DNA from: Diphasiastrum complanatum
Taxonomy: Eukaryota; Streptophyta; Lycopodiopsida; Lycopodiales; Lycopodiaceae
Length of the DNA stretch: 64,000 bases
Direction: 5' to 3'
Assembly (NCBI GenBank): GCA_029204225.1
Contig: CM055106.1
Location: 9,036,274-9,100,273, forward strand
Below the pieces are notes generated by a model. That model was not told where the DNA came from. It searched no databases and saw only the letters and a list, made by a program, of their open reading frames with translations. The translations under genes were made by a program, and so were the position numbers. Position 1 is the stretch's first letter; every line of letters starts with the position of its first letter. Below are positions 33,781 to 46,281 of the stretch, piece after piece.

Positions 33781-36700
33781 CTCTTGATTTTTCCCCTTTT
33801 TAAGCCTTGGTCCATCTCCATCAATCACTTGAATGTGTTATGGATTTTAAGGTACTCATCAAGTTGAGTTGAGGATACATATCTCTATTAACTACAATTT
33901 TCTTAGTAGTGGGCATGCATGTCTTGGTATTATTATGTTAGGTAGATAGGCCAAAGTGCCTTAATGGTTCTAAGTCAATTGAAATGGTCTTGAGATTGGA
34001 AGGACCAGATTGTTATTCAATTGAAGCATTAACATAGTTGTGGGTCAAGCAACATTCTTGACATCGTCCATGGTTTCATATCCAAATTCCCCAAGGGCAA
34101 ACATTTGCAACATAAAAAAAATCAACAAGTTTTTTTGCATGATTTTCTTGTGAAGTTCTTTTACTCTAAGAAATTCTTTTGCTTTCATTAGCTAACCTAT
34201 CCACAAAGGGGCTAATTGAAGCATTGTTGATGTGTTGCTACTAGATCAACATTCAATGTGAGATGTCACTTAGCACCAGCTAGACTATATGTGAGTTGGG
34301 AAAGTACTACAAGAAGCATGTTTTCAAGGACACATACTGGAAACGAGTAATTAACCTAGTCAAGGTTAGTGACCAGTAAGATTCTTTTAAATATGTAATG
34401 AGCTTCAGAAGCACATTGTTCCAAGTTAAAGTTGGTATCCAACCAATGACCGAAATCTACATGACATTGGATGATGAGGAGTTGTTGTTGAAGAGAAAAA
34501 GATTGGACATGAGTACTTTTGTGCAACTAACATACACAAGATCATTCAATTGGACACCCTGTGTGTGTATGACTCAAGGTGGGGCCTTGAAATGATCTTC
34601 TTTTGAAATTGGCCCACCATTTCATTAAATGTTGATTTTCTCACCAACTTCCTTGACCAACCTAAACACATATCCCTCACAAGGTAGGACAAAAATATCT
34701 TTGAAGGCAAGACACAAAAAACTTGGCAATGTTTTACATCACCAATAAGTCTTCAATGTAATCATTATAATCACTTTATTGTCTTTTTAGGCTAAAACAA
34801 ATTCTTGTAGTGTTTATGGTCAATATAGTCTCACTTGTCAACTCAAAATAGTGGCTGATAATAGAAAGGATAACATTATGTTTGTTGCTAGTATGAATTC
34901 TTCCTAAGATTGAAAAGTACATGGGCTTTCTAGTGTAATCCAATAGATTCAATCTTTTCTTTTTGAGCTAACAAAACATGGGATTTCACCATAAAGTGAT
35001 TTGTGATAGATTGAAATTAGGATTGTGATAGATTAAGATTGAAAAGTCCATGGGCTTTCTAGCATAATCCAAAAGAAGCACTTATTTTTCATACTGAGAA
35101 ATGGTCTTTTTATGACCTTTGCACTCAATAAAATATGAGTGAAATTTTACAACTATTTTATTAGGTGCAAAGGTCACTCAACGGCCTTTTCCAAATGCTA
35201 AGGATGGTGAAGAAGAAACCTTTTATGGTTGGAACTTATTACGAGTCCCACTTACGCATCTTAATGAGTCATGTTGTCTCTTTTGATTTCTCTAAGACCT
35301 TGTTATGAGTATGATATTATTGTGAAAATTTCTTTTTAGAGTTTGAGAATTCATAATATGCCGAGTTGAGGTCACTAAAAGATAGTCACAGATCACTTTC
35401 AAAGTTCATAATATGCAATGCAACATTTTACAAGCATTTTTGTATTCACATACTTTGACGAACGTGGACTCCATGCACAATTTCTTTGAGAAATGGCAAC
35501 ATTCGCAACAATTTCTTGCTCTTCAACAATGTGAGGAAGTCTTTTCAGGGAATCCTTTACTTGAGGTTAAAAGAAGTATTGGTCATATTAATGTTATCAA
35601 TAAAGTTTTTAGTATATATAATTTGAAGAATCGTTTTTTTATCTTTTGTAAAAGCTATAAAACATCTTGTGTTGCTTACGTTTGCCCTTACGGTTGCTTA
35701 CGTTTGCCCACGTGTTTTCTAGTGTGAAGTAATACAATCATTGATGCTGACAAAACATGGTCTTTCAACTTAAAGAGGATTGGGATTGAGAGCCTATGAA
35801 CTTTTTTGTGCAATTCAATAGGATCACCTTTTTCTTTTTTGCAAAGTTTAAATGGAATCCCAGTGTTGTTACCTCTCATAAAGTCTTCAATGCAATTTAA
35901 TAGAATTAAGTTAGTTTTTGTTAAAGCTGAAAAAAATTGTGATATTGCTTATGTTATTTTTTGTTAAAGCTAAAAATAATCATGATATTGCTTATGTTCT
36001 ATAAAGTCTACTTTCCAAGGCAACACAATTCTAGATTTTTTTAGTGGTGCTAATGTGAGTCTCACTTGCCAAGCAAAACAATTAGAAGAATCTTGGTCAT
36101 GCTTAGGTTTGGTAAAGTCTTGACGACATGTTTAAAACCTTGACTTGAAGCTAGTTTGAATCCTCCAAAGGTTGGAATCCCATTAGCTCTTTAGAACAAT
36201 ACAAGCGCTTCTCTTTTTTAAGGCTTTTACGAGGGGACTGAAACCTAAAAGCCTATGACCTTTGTAGAGTAATAGAGTGGAATCACTTCTTTTATGAATT
36301 TGAAAAAATAATTCATGTGATGTTTGTGTCCATGAAGGTTTCCAATGTCATCCAATAAAATCTTGCTGAAGAAAGTCCCCATGGTGTTTACATTTGGTAA
36401 ATACTCTTTGGAGAAAACTTAAATAGGCCTTTGGGCCATGCCTAAGGGTAGGGCTCCTTATGCTTAGGGGGTATACCCTATGCAATGCCAATTAGTGTTC
36501 ACTTTTCACTCTTTAACAAAATTTGCCTTTGAATGAGTAGGAGTGTTCACCTTTTGCACGAGTCGTGCGTAGCGCTTGTGACAGTTTCAACCTAGGTGAA
36601 TTATGTTAAGAGGAAAGAGAAAAAAAAAATTGCTTTTTCCATGTTTGGTATTAGGAAGAAAGGGTCTTGGGGCCCTAAGGTTGGGGACTCTACCCTTGGG

Positions 36701-36873
36701 GGCAAGAAATTGTCCACCCACATTGTGTTTGAAGGAGATTGCTCGCATGTGAAAAGTGTTTCAACCTACCAATCAGCTTTTGTTGTGTGGTAAACTCATG
36801 TGAAATGTTCTCAAAATGCCATGTGGCAAATGTTTCACATTTATTCCATAAGCAAAATAGTGTTTGAGATTAT

Positions 36874-36875
<2 letters not shown>
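33781..36875. repeat. Gene-poor interval with diverged internal repeats
   Basis: No gene recognised. A block reading GAAAAGTNCATGGGCTTTCT occurs at about 34913 and 35040. The phrase TGTTAAAGCTNAAAAA followed by GATATTGCTTATGTT occurs at about 35918 and 35964, with a weaker copy near 35648. An AGCCTATGA block recurs at about 35790 and 36251. These look like an old, decayed, partly tandem repeat of unknown type. Confidence 0.5.

Positions 36876-36935
<60 letters not shown>
36876..36935. repeat. (AC)30 microsatellite
   Basis: Uninterrupted AC run of 60 bases. Confidence 0.97.
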
Positions 36936-36939
<4 letters not shown>

Positions 36940-37302
36940 TGTTGATGCCTATTGATAGGTAGTGTGGGTGGGACGTAGAGATTTTGCTCTCCCATCTTAA
37001 CACGTAATGGATATCTTGTGAATATTATGCCCATTTTTAGACGAATTAAAAAGCAAAAAATATGTGCTTTTTTTCAAACGCAGATTATATGTGCTTTTTT
37101 GTAAACACTAATATATGTGATGTTCATAGTTGTCGGTCAAAGTCAAACTGCCTATTATGCTTCGTAATGTACATGTGAAAAAATTTAAGGTACCCATTAC
37201 GCAATGGAAGGCGCTCGGGCACAGGCCATTCTGCCTGGTTCGGCTTTCCCACTTGCAAAAGTCGAGTTGATGCAAGCATAGGCCTTACATGCTAGGTGCC
37301 CA

Positions 37303-37360
37303 TCCAACATTCCAAGTTAAGTGAGAGAATGACACTCTCACTTAAACATGGAATGTTGGA
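37303..37360. repeat. Near-perfect 25-bp inverted repeat, 7-bp loop
   Basis: TCCAACATTCCAAGTTAAGT with GAGAG is mirrored by CTCTC and ACTTAAACATGGAATGTTGG with a final A, with one inserted base and one mismatch. It may be a foldback element or a hairpin-forming site. Confidence 0.75.
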
Positions 37361-37427
37361 CGCGATGCACGTGTGGTCTAAGTAACAGGTCACTTAAACT
37401 ATAGCATTGGATATGCATTTGGCATTT

Positions 37428-37870
37428 GATTCGTGTGGGTGACATAGCTCAAGAGAGCAAAAAGGGCTTTATTGGCCCAAAATTAAGGATGTTAACTATC
37501 GGAGTTAAGGACTCTCTTTATACTGTTCATGAAAGCCATCAAAGTATAAGAATAAAATCTGCATTTTTTTTCTCCAAAACCTACATTATGAAAATCTTGA
37601 TGATTTTTTATATAGACAAGTAAACCGTTGAGTAAGTACTAGTCCTTAAAAAATCGAGAAGACTCAAAAGACATTTCGAGAGCACTCCTCTAGCGTTTTT
37701 CCTTAATTTTGCAAAGTTGGATTTCCCTCTAACATTACAATGTTGTATGGGCACCTGGGGTTTAAGGACCATGGGGGTGACATAGGTGAAGGCAGCAAAA
37801 AGACCAAGGGCTTCTTTGTTGGTCCAAAATTATGGATGTTAATGATTGGAGTTTATGACTCTCATAAATA
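37428..37870 (+). repeat. Diverged direct repeat pair
   Basis: The block at about 37438-37518 (GGTGACATAG ... CAAAATTAAGGATGTTAA) returns at about 37767-37857 with substitutions and a small insertion. A distance of about 330 bp separates them. Function unknown; just upstream of the phosphatase gene leader. Confidence 0.6.
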
Positions 37871-37899
37871 ATTTTTGTCAAGCGTCCACCTACTCTAGT

Positions 37900-40112
37900 C
37901 GCGTGCTGTACCCTACCCTAACCTACCCTAGCTGGAGCTGATGCTCATGCTATCACATTGTTTTGCAGCGAAGAAGAAGAAGCAGAGAGATTCGGGAACG
38001 GGAAGGACTTATGACTTAAGAGAGTCGTCCACTGTCCAGCGCTGTCTGTCCATTGTCCACGGAGCCGTGGCCCGTGGCCCGCAGCCCGGGGCGGTCACTG
38101 CACCCACCCCCGCTACTAGCTAGGGTCATCGGGATTCATGATTGTTTTTCCATTGGTAGGCTGCCGCCAAGGGCACCGTCTGCCTAAGCCCTCCTTTCTT
38201 AACCGACCCTTCCCCACTCTTCGCCTTTCGGCTTTCCATCTCCAAGAAAAGACCCTTTCGCTGGGCTGCCCCTGCCGGGCCCTCCCTGGCTCCCTGCCCC
38301 CTGAGTCCTAGCATTGCTAGTAATCTGGATTCTCTGTGGAGTCTGGACTCTGGAGTTCTGATCTTCTCGCTCTCTCCTCGCGAGGACATTGCTTCATTAT
38401 AATAAATCTGGATTGTAAATGCTGCAGTGCAGTCTCCATTCTCCGCGCCATCCAGGCTTTCTCTATCCTTTCACATCGTATCGAAACATTAACCCAAACA
38501 TAAGACATTGTCAGCTGATTTCTTCGTGTGTCTATGCACTCTGTCATAGTATGTATGTATGCACTGCGTAGTATAGATCTATCCTTGCTTGAAATTTTCG
38601 AATTGTAAGCCTTGGCATGCGAGTTTTTTGTTCTATAATTCTTGTTTCCAAGAGCTCCGGATTTCTTTATTTTCTTTTCTTATATCGATGTTTTTAAGCA
38701 GCTGCATTACTGTTCGCTTCTCGATGCTGCCTTTGCTCCTGCACATTGCAGGCTCCTGGATTTTCGGTTTTGCACCTGCTGTGAAAACACATCGATTGAT
38801 TTGCAGCTTTCGAGGTGCTTCAGAAATGCCATCCAAGTGAACGACATTACATCATCATGACTGGCGTTCTTCCCCAGTTCTATGATCAACTTGCTATGTT
38901 GTTTGCATTATAACTGCATGATCTGCCAAAGTCTTAGTCTTCTTTTTCTTGTGTTCGTTTCCTTCTGGTTTTGAACACAAGTGCACAGATGCACGTGAGA
39001 GGCATCGAGCACTAGCTGCTACCTCCAGCATAATATCCCTCAATCTGGAGTATTTCTAGCTTTTTGATTGCAGCTTTTGCTTTCATTTTTTAGTCGATTG
39101 ACTTTAGCAGATTCCACCTCTATTCTGCTTGGCCAGTTTATGCTGCATATCATAGTTCTCCGTGTTTTGTAACCCGCGCAAATTCTCCAACATCTGGTGT
39201 TCAACAATTACTTGCAACTACTAAGGTCTTTGTCGATCCACAGTTGTGGCATGGAATTATTCAGTCGATTGCCATTTTTGAAATAAAACTCGGGCCGCGA
39301 TTCGATCAGAGGTAATCTACGGCTTCTTTCCTGAATTGAGCTAGTAAATTGAAACAGTGCATTTTGGTCTAGCATATGATGCCCTCATTTGTGCAAACTA
39401 CAATCTCCATTTCATCTCACCTGTTTATTAGCTGCAGGAATAAGATTATATTAAGAGGCCTTATTCCAAGTACACACACGCTTTTAAGTCACTTTTCAAC
39501 CTGCGCATTTTATGGAGGAGGGCATCACATTGTGGATACTTGTGAACTTGTCTTATCTGGAAGATAGTTTAGTTCTTTGAGCTAGATTCTAGGTTTGAAC
39601 TGTAAAGATAGTGAACTAACAAGTATCTAATGTTTAACGACATACAAGAAAAGAAAGTTTAGGACCAAGAATTTTCTGAAATTTTCTCTTCGATTTCCAA
39701 ACTGATACATCTCTTTTGCTTGCAAATAATCTTCTATCCATTCAAAGCATTTGCTTGCGCTTATATTATAGAAACTAGTTCAAGTAAACTTAAGCCACAT
39801 AATATCCTTTGGCGTTTGCAATACACGATTTTTAGAATTTACCAGTTCAAGTAAAGCTTTTCGTGACTATATCGTGATTGATCTCAGGCTGAATGCCTGT
39901 CGCAGTTGTTTCTTTGACAGCAAAGCATCAACTTGCATCCTGGCGATCCCGATGGTGAACTGCTGTAGATCTCACCCGTGTATGCTCGGAGTAGAGAATG
40001 ACTCTTCAAGCAACTTGTCATGATCGTAGAAGCTAAAGAACTGCTAATTTCTCTTACCGGGCAAATTTCTTCATCAAGATTAGCGCTGCTTAGAAATTAA
40101 GGCTAGATTGGG
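37900..40112 (+). promoter_or_regulatory. Upstream region and likely spliced 5' leader of the phosphatase gene
   Basis: From about 37.9 to 38.5 kb the composition turns GC-rich, unlike the surrounding repeats, as expected for a promoter and 5' UTR. Telo-box-like CCCTACCCTAACC is at 37911-37923. Acceptor-like sites (CTCCTGCACATTGCAG near 38750; TTGATCTCAG ending 39887) suggest 5'-UTR introns. I cannot place the transcription start. No transposon motif is seen from 37.9 to 43.2 kb. Confidence 0.45.
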
Positions 40113-43100
40113 ATGTTCTTGTGGAAGAAACTGAGAAGTACGCGGACAGGAAGCCGGTCAGAGGAATTTACCGTTGAAAAGAGAAAGACGGCATTGGAAA
40201 AACAGGGCCAGAAGCTATTCAGCATTCTAAAGAACGGCGAAACAATCAGCCTATTTTCCTCTCCTCCAGAGAAAAAATTACTGGATGCCATCAAAGAACA
40301 GCTGTATGGTAAGTGTAAGCTGGAAATCACAAGGCAAAGGTTAGACGAAATGCCAGGGGAGGAACTCCCTACCTTAAGCCTATTCACACGAACACATGAA
40401 GGCCTGTTTAAACATAATGTCAGTAAGAAATTCAAGATACATTGGGATCCCTCAAAATTCTGCTCCGAGGAGAGGCAATCTCAATATTTGTTGGAAGGAG
40501 CGAATCTGTCAACTAGTCTTCGCATCTATACTGTTACATGGAACATGAATGGCAAGGTGATCTACAAGTTTAGGTCATAAATGTACTCCTGTGCATTGCG
40601 CTCCTGTACCGCTTGCTGTTTTTTTCCCTAGGAGATTTGTTTTCTGGCTAACGAATGAAGCAGGAACAGGCAAATTTAATCTCGCTTGCCTGTTCAAGAA
40701 TTCTGATCGTGTCAGTTGCATAACTCAATCACTTTTTCAAAGAACTCATAATCCTTCTATGATTTTTGTTGGGCTTTCTCTTAGTCTGATGGTTCATTGA
40801 GGAAAGGTGTCTGCACCATTATGCTTTTAGGTAGATGAAGAACTAACCTTAGATTTTTGAGCTTATTTTAAATCTTGTTTGTCTTGGCTTGGCAGCTACC
40901 TTGCAGTAACCTTGCCAAACTTATTGATGGAGGTAATGGAGGGTTCGATATTTACGTGGTGGGCCTTCAAGAGGCTCCAAATTGCTTTATTGAGTCTTTT
41001 CTTGCAGACGTCTTGGGCAAATCTTACAGGTTATCTATCCACTCTTCCTTGACCCTGCTGGTGAAATGCACATTTTGTAATGCTGGGCTGAGCTTTTTAC
41101 AATGCTCATGTTAAATTTTTCAGTTAACCAATAATTATTTTGGTTTGCTTCTTAAGAAGTATAATCTTTAAGAATAGGTTTTCTTAACAAGCTTTTAGGC
41201 AACCTTGGATTGCACTTCTGAGAATTTGAATCTTGTGGCAGCCTCATATCAACATCTACAATGTTATCTTTGCAACTCTTCATCTTTGCTAAGATATCTA
41301 TCCAGCCATTTATATCAGGTAAATTCTCTTTCATGAATCTTTCATGTCATTTGAGAGATTCTTGAACACTAATTGTTTTTTTGATGGATGTAGTCAGCAA
41401 GAAACGGTTTGACAAACTTAAATGGTCATGCAGACATGAGGGTTGATCGAGTTGGAGTTGGAGGATTTGGTGGAGTTGTTGGTCGTCAGAAAGGTGCTGT
41501 TGCAGTGGCGTTGAGATTTAGACGAACTTCTTTCTTATTTGTCGCGTGCCATCTTGCCCGTAAGTTCATCTTTGTCTTTAACATTATACACCCTGAGTTT
41601 AATTCTTCAAATTTTAGGAACCACAGTTGATTGAAGTTTGCAGATCAACAACTATGAAATGTTTATCCTACTACTATCCAGGTTTTGCTGGTTGCCTTTC
41701 TTTCACATGGCAAATCAGTCTTTTCATGTAATGCTTTCTTCTAATTAGTTAGATTAAGATGGATACTTTTTCAAAAACTTTTTCATGTAATATGTAAGTT
41801 GCATAAGTCAGTGGTAAAATCTTAAAAGTCTGTTTCTACTGCATGTTTTTGAAAACTTTTCGAAGATGTGGCAGTCAGCTGAAAGTTCTGATCAACTGAA
41901 AGAAACACCTGTAATGGTACTGAAATAGCTCTTTAGCTTGTTCTTTTTAGCATGCTGGTCTGACAGCGAAATGTTAACCTGGAACAGCAGCTGTCTTTCT
42001 TGTTTAAATTAGGATGCCTACGCTTTTGCTCTTTGCCGCCAGACTGACATCCATTTCCATCTTCTGAGTTGTAGCATAAACTATGAATTTAACACTTTTG
42101 CTTAAAGTAGTAACTTATTTGTGCTACTCGTGATCTTGCACTTTGTTTTTTGTTGCCATGCTGCTTGTGAATCTTTACATCTAATGTCAGCACAATGTGC
42201 TTTAAAACTGATGATATTGAAAGTTTATGGTGACTATCAGCTGAATTTTTGTACTTTATGATCTTTAATCAAGAACAGATACTTACAACAAACCTATGTT
42301 TCAGTGCAGCTCATGAGAGCAATTTAGTAGAGAGAAATGCACAATACACACGCATCTGTGACAACCTTTTTAGGCCCACAGCTGGAGGATGGTCCTGCCT
42401 GCAAAATACTGCAGTACTTACAAGTGACTCCACAAAACAAGCTTCTTCTACCAGTGTTGTGGAGAAATATGATGTTGTCATCTGGCTGGGAGATCTTAAC
42501 TATCGAGTTGAAGGAAGCAGAAACTCAGTTGGCCTATTGATCAAACACAACCTTGAAAAGGTAACAACAAGAGTACCTAGTCACATTTAACTCGCAAGAA
42601 CTAAATCTCCAATTACTGTTAGCTTGATTGTCCATTGTGATCTGATGGTTTCTTGTTGTAGTTTCTGTGGGAAAAAGATCAATTGTCAAGGGAATTTCAG
42701 AGGGGTCGAATATTCAGTGGATTCAGAGAAGGGCCCCTCTCGTTTAGGCCAACCTACAAGTATGATATCGGAACTGATGAATACGACACCAGTACAAAGG
42801 TTAGAATTACTGATCAATGAATTTGTGCATTGTTGCTAATTTGGGGGCTATCATTACAATCTGAATATTATTAAGTTAATTCTATCTTTTATGTGAAATG
42901 AAGCATATGGTTATACGATTTGAAACTTGAAGATAAACATTTTGGTATAATGTGGAGGCGTTTCTGGTTTAGAAGATCTTACATATTTATCTTCATTTAT
43001 CACAGGAAAGGGTTCCCTCGTGGACTGACAGGATACTATTCAAAGTAAAGTATAAAAGCATCATTAGAGCGGATGTTCAAGGTTATGACTCGATCGATAC

Positions 43101-43161
43101 ACTGAAGACCTCTGATCATCGACCAGTTAAAGCACATGTAAGAGTTCGGAGCATAAAGTAG
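40113..43161 (+). CDS. Inositol polyphosphate 5-phosphatase, seven exons
   Basis: Hydrolyses the 5-phosphate of inositol phosphates and/or phosphoinositides and so controls cytosolic and membrane lipid signalling. Exons as read: 40113-40556, 40896-41029, 41242-41318, 41398-41559, 42310-42560, 42662-42799, 43006-43161. All introns are GT-AG and the phases join to 453 codons plus TAG. Family motifs: WNMNG (143-147), VGLQEAP (Glu174, metal binding), GGFGGVVGRQKGAVA, CHLAPHE, the signature WLGDLNYR (331-338), VPSWTDRILF (405-414) and SDHRP (438-442). No WD40, SAC or lipid-binding domain is visible. The catalytic part most resembles the small plant type IP5P11, but residues 1-135 (exon 1) form an N-terminal extension that I do not recognise. 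No signal peptide or membrane segment is seen. The start at 40113 is the first ATG of the open exon. All motifs are intact, so I consider it a functional gene. The exact paralogue is uncertain. Confidence 0.9.
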
Positions 43162-44190
43162 TTCAGGATTACACCGTGATTTTGGTAGTGGAGCCTGTGA
43201 AGTAGTGAACAATCATACTTAAAAGGGAAACAAATCTCCCTTGTATGTGTATCATTATTATCTTCTATATGCTTAAGAAATTATGCATGATAATGTCATT
43301 TAATAGCAACATGAACACCATGAAGGCGAATCAAGCTTCATACTGATCCATTTAACGAGAATTTATATTCTGGATACAAACGAATGTAACTTGGTTTTGT
43401 CCTCCATTATTAAAAGTTATCCAGCTTGCAGAAGCGCCAGTATAGGCATTAAATTATTAGTTACGCTTGTGACATCTGGCATCACGTCCTTGGTAAAATC
43501 GAAATCTTCGTGAGCTTATTTTTTTCTTTAAGGATGAGAATCTAAATTTTGATTAGCCCCATCAATAGTCGAATTAAAGAGCTGTAAATATTTTGTAGCC
43601 AAAAGGCAGTGGTTGTATTAGAAGCATCATCAATGATTACTTTTTATCGATAAAAAAGGACCACTCTATGCTATTCTCCACTTTCTTTTCATTAGTTCTG
43701 CATTCATCTGATATATGAACGTCAGAAAAGAGGAAAAACTCCTCACACTAAACAAATTGAAGACATTTGGATCAAACTAAAGCATCAATTATATATTTCA
43801 AATAGCAGGCAGGAGATTAAGTAAGTAGTTTCTTTGTTTGTTCTCAATTTACTGCTTAATTGTGTTATATTTCATTGCTCCATGGGGCTTCTACCTATCT
43901 CCTTTATGTAATTGGATGTATCTAACTCGATGGTGCTCTTCTAGAACCTTTTAGAGTTCTAGCTTGTCTTTATTGAAAAACATGGCTGTATGTTATAAGT
44001 GTGTTTTTTTGAAAATAACCGAATGATAAAGAGCTCAATTGCTCCTGAAGATGTAAAACTGGTAGTTACCAACTTAAATGGTCGTGGCCGGACAATGCTT
44101 CTCATGCACGTAATGCCTTGTGCTCAGGTGTCCTTTGTATTTTGGGACCACCTCCAGGAGCATAATGTCCATTCAATTTTCTCTTTCCTA
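43162..44190. other. 3' flank of the phosphatase gene
   Basis: Contains the presumptive 3' UTR; no strong polyadenylation signal is singled out. No other gene or transposon motif is seen. Confidence 0.5.
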
Positions 44191-44610
44191 GGAATCTGTC
44201 ATTCTCTCTCCTCTCTCCGGTGGAATTCACTTTCCCTCTCCTCTCTCCGGTGGAATGTGCACGTTCTCTCTCCTCTCTCCGGTGGAATGTGCATGTGCTA
44301 TGTGGCAGCCCGTCATTGGCTGTCCACATCCACATTCCACCACAAACGTAAAAAAATTTGCAAAAAAAAACGGCAGAAAACCGGAAAAAAAAAAAAAAAA
44401 AAAACTAGTCCATGCGTACGGCCGTACGGCCATACCGTACGGCCAAAAAACGAAAAAAAAAAAAACCTTCACACAATGGCATTACGTAGGGGAAGGCCCG
44501 AAGCCTTCGGGCCTTCCTTGCCGGTCGGGGCCTGCCCTCGGGCTCCCACCCTCAGGCAAGGGCCCTCCCAGCAAGGAAGGGCCTCAGGCAGGGCCTTCCC
44601 CCCCACCACA
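44191..44610. repeat. Palindrome-rich GC block with tandem unit and poly-A tracts
   Basis: Three copies of CTCTCTCCGGTGGAATGTGC-like units (cores at 44211, 44241, 44273; spacing 30 and 32). Then two A-runs flank a nested palindrome of CGTACGGCC units (about 44414-44446). A perfect palindrome (GGAAGGCCCGAAG, C, CTTCGGGCCTTCC) lies at 44491-44517, followed by further GGGCCTTCC/GGAAGGCCC copies to 44605. Open frames across it are artefacts. It could be the terminal part of a DNA transposon, but no transposase is seen. Confidence 0.7.
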
Positions 44611-44640
44611 ACATTTTACGAGTCCATTGTGAAGCAATAG

Positions 44641-46079
44641 TTGCATGCCATATAAGTTTCTAAGTTTTTGATAATGAACAAATGACCAAAATTCACATAG
44701 ATGAGGCCAATCCAGAGAAGATAAGAAACTTCCAAATGCCCAAAACCTTGTCATTACTTTCACTTGTTAAAGGGTCAAGCACAAACAGATTTTACATTTA
44801 ACATATTATAATTTCAACCTATTGGAGGCTTATTTTTGGCACACGTGGACAACAAGCCTCAATTGGGTCATTGGGTGTAATATCAAGTTCTTGGTTTTTG
44901 TGTGGAGTTGTTGGGCCCTACCCAAACACTATATACATAAACAACAAATGACACTCTAGAAATTTAGATTCTGATTAATCATTGATAGATATGAGAAATC
45001 TCACTACTTTTGTAGAACCTTAATGATAATAAATTTCTTACTAACATATTTTTTATTAGAAAATGTTAATATGTAGATTCTTCATGATTCCTAGTTCTGT
45101 GTCATCCTAACTCAATGGTTTCCTTCAAAAAAAGCTCATTTCTTGTAAATAAAATAGGAATCAAACGTTTGAAGTTTCTACATGTTTTTAATATTTATTT
45201 AGAATGTTGACCTATCATAAATTATGTCTTGTCAAAATACAAACAAAAAGTGGAACAATACTTCTTGTGGGTCACAGTGAATCAAACTTGGGTGGTGGAG
45301 CCAAACTCAAGCATGATACACCAACTAACCATGTTTGGGAAGAAAAAAAAGTGGAACAATGAGTAGGTAGATGCAACAAAGTCAATCGATTTGTAAATGA
45401 ATGACAAAAAGAGCGATTTAGAATTTTGATTTTGGAAAAGGTGAAGATGCATTGCAACCTTCCAATTCTTGAATGATGATATGTTGCAACAACACTTGTT
45501 ATTTGGGACAAAGCACTAGGTGACAAGCACTTCAAGGTATTTATGAAGGCTTTATGCTAGTCAACTTTGGGTGTAGTTGAGTATTATTTGAGTTTTGGTT
45601 TTTTTGCTTCTGGGGTTTTGAAGCACTCCCTTGTAATTTTGGGGTTGAAAATTCATCTATGTATTTGTTGTATTGTAGCGAGATGAAACAACTAGGTGGA
45701 ATATACCATAGTGAATTTTTTTTGTGATTTTTCACAAGTAAAAAATCCAATTGCTTTTCGAGGTACTGAGCTTGTCATTGGTATGCATGTTTGGTAAGGT
45801 GACATCTTCACCTTTTGTGTATAGCTCAATAAATTAACTTGTTAGAAGGTCCAAGTATGACAAGGTGGAGAACATACTGGTAATTAGCACATATGATGTG
45901 TTTTTTGAATATGATATATTTAAGAGTGCATGATGGTGAATGAATGGATGGGTAAGAACTATAGTAGAATGTGCTATGTAAAATATTTTAAGCATAGAAT
46001 GGGTTTTTCTTGGGTCATTAATGAAGTCTTGTATAGACTTGTCGTGATAGGAAATTGGTAGGGCTACATTGGTGGGTAC
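44641..46079. other. No gene recognised
   Basis: AT-rich, only short frames on either strand and no recognised motif. Confidence 0.45.
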
Positions 46080-46281
46080 CAAAGTGTTTGATATGTGCTC
46101 TTCTTTGGTGTGGTTGGATGGGAGTGTCATAATTGGGAGTGAAGATGAAGATAAGGAAGATTCAAGGAAAGGAAGTAGCAAAGTGTTTTATGTGCTCTTT
46201 TTGAGTTGGTGTGGTTGGAATATGAGTGTCATAACTTGGAGTGAACATGAGGATAAATCAGAAAATTCAAGACAAAGGAAG
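46080..46281 (+). repeat. 101-bp tandem duplication
   Basis: The block beginning AAAGTGTTTGATATGTGCTC and containing GGTGTGGTTGGA (46107) recurs with GGTGTGGTTGGA at 46208; both copies end in a GGAAGTAG. A 71-residue frame runs through both copies but has no homologous motif; I do not treat it as a gene. Confidence 0.7.

Noticed and set aside
35413-35727. 104-residue plus-strand frame
   Set aside because: No recognised domain and located in diverged internal repeats; I could not support a gene.
40103-40435. Minus-strand 110-residue frame opposite phosphatase exon 1
   Set aside because: Antisense shadow of a well-supported exon.
43999-44640. 213-residue plus-strand frame
   Set aside because: Runs through tandem, poly-A and palindromic sequence; the composition explains the openness.
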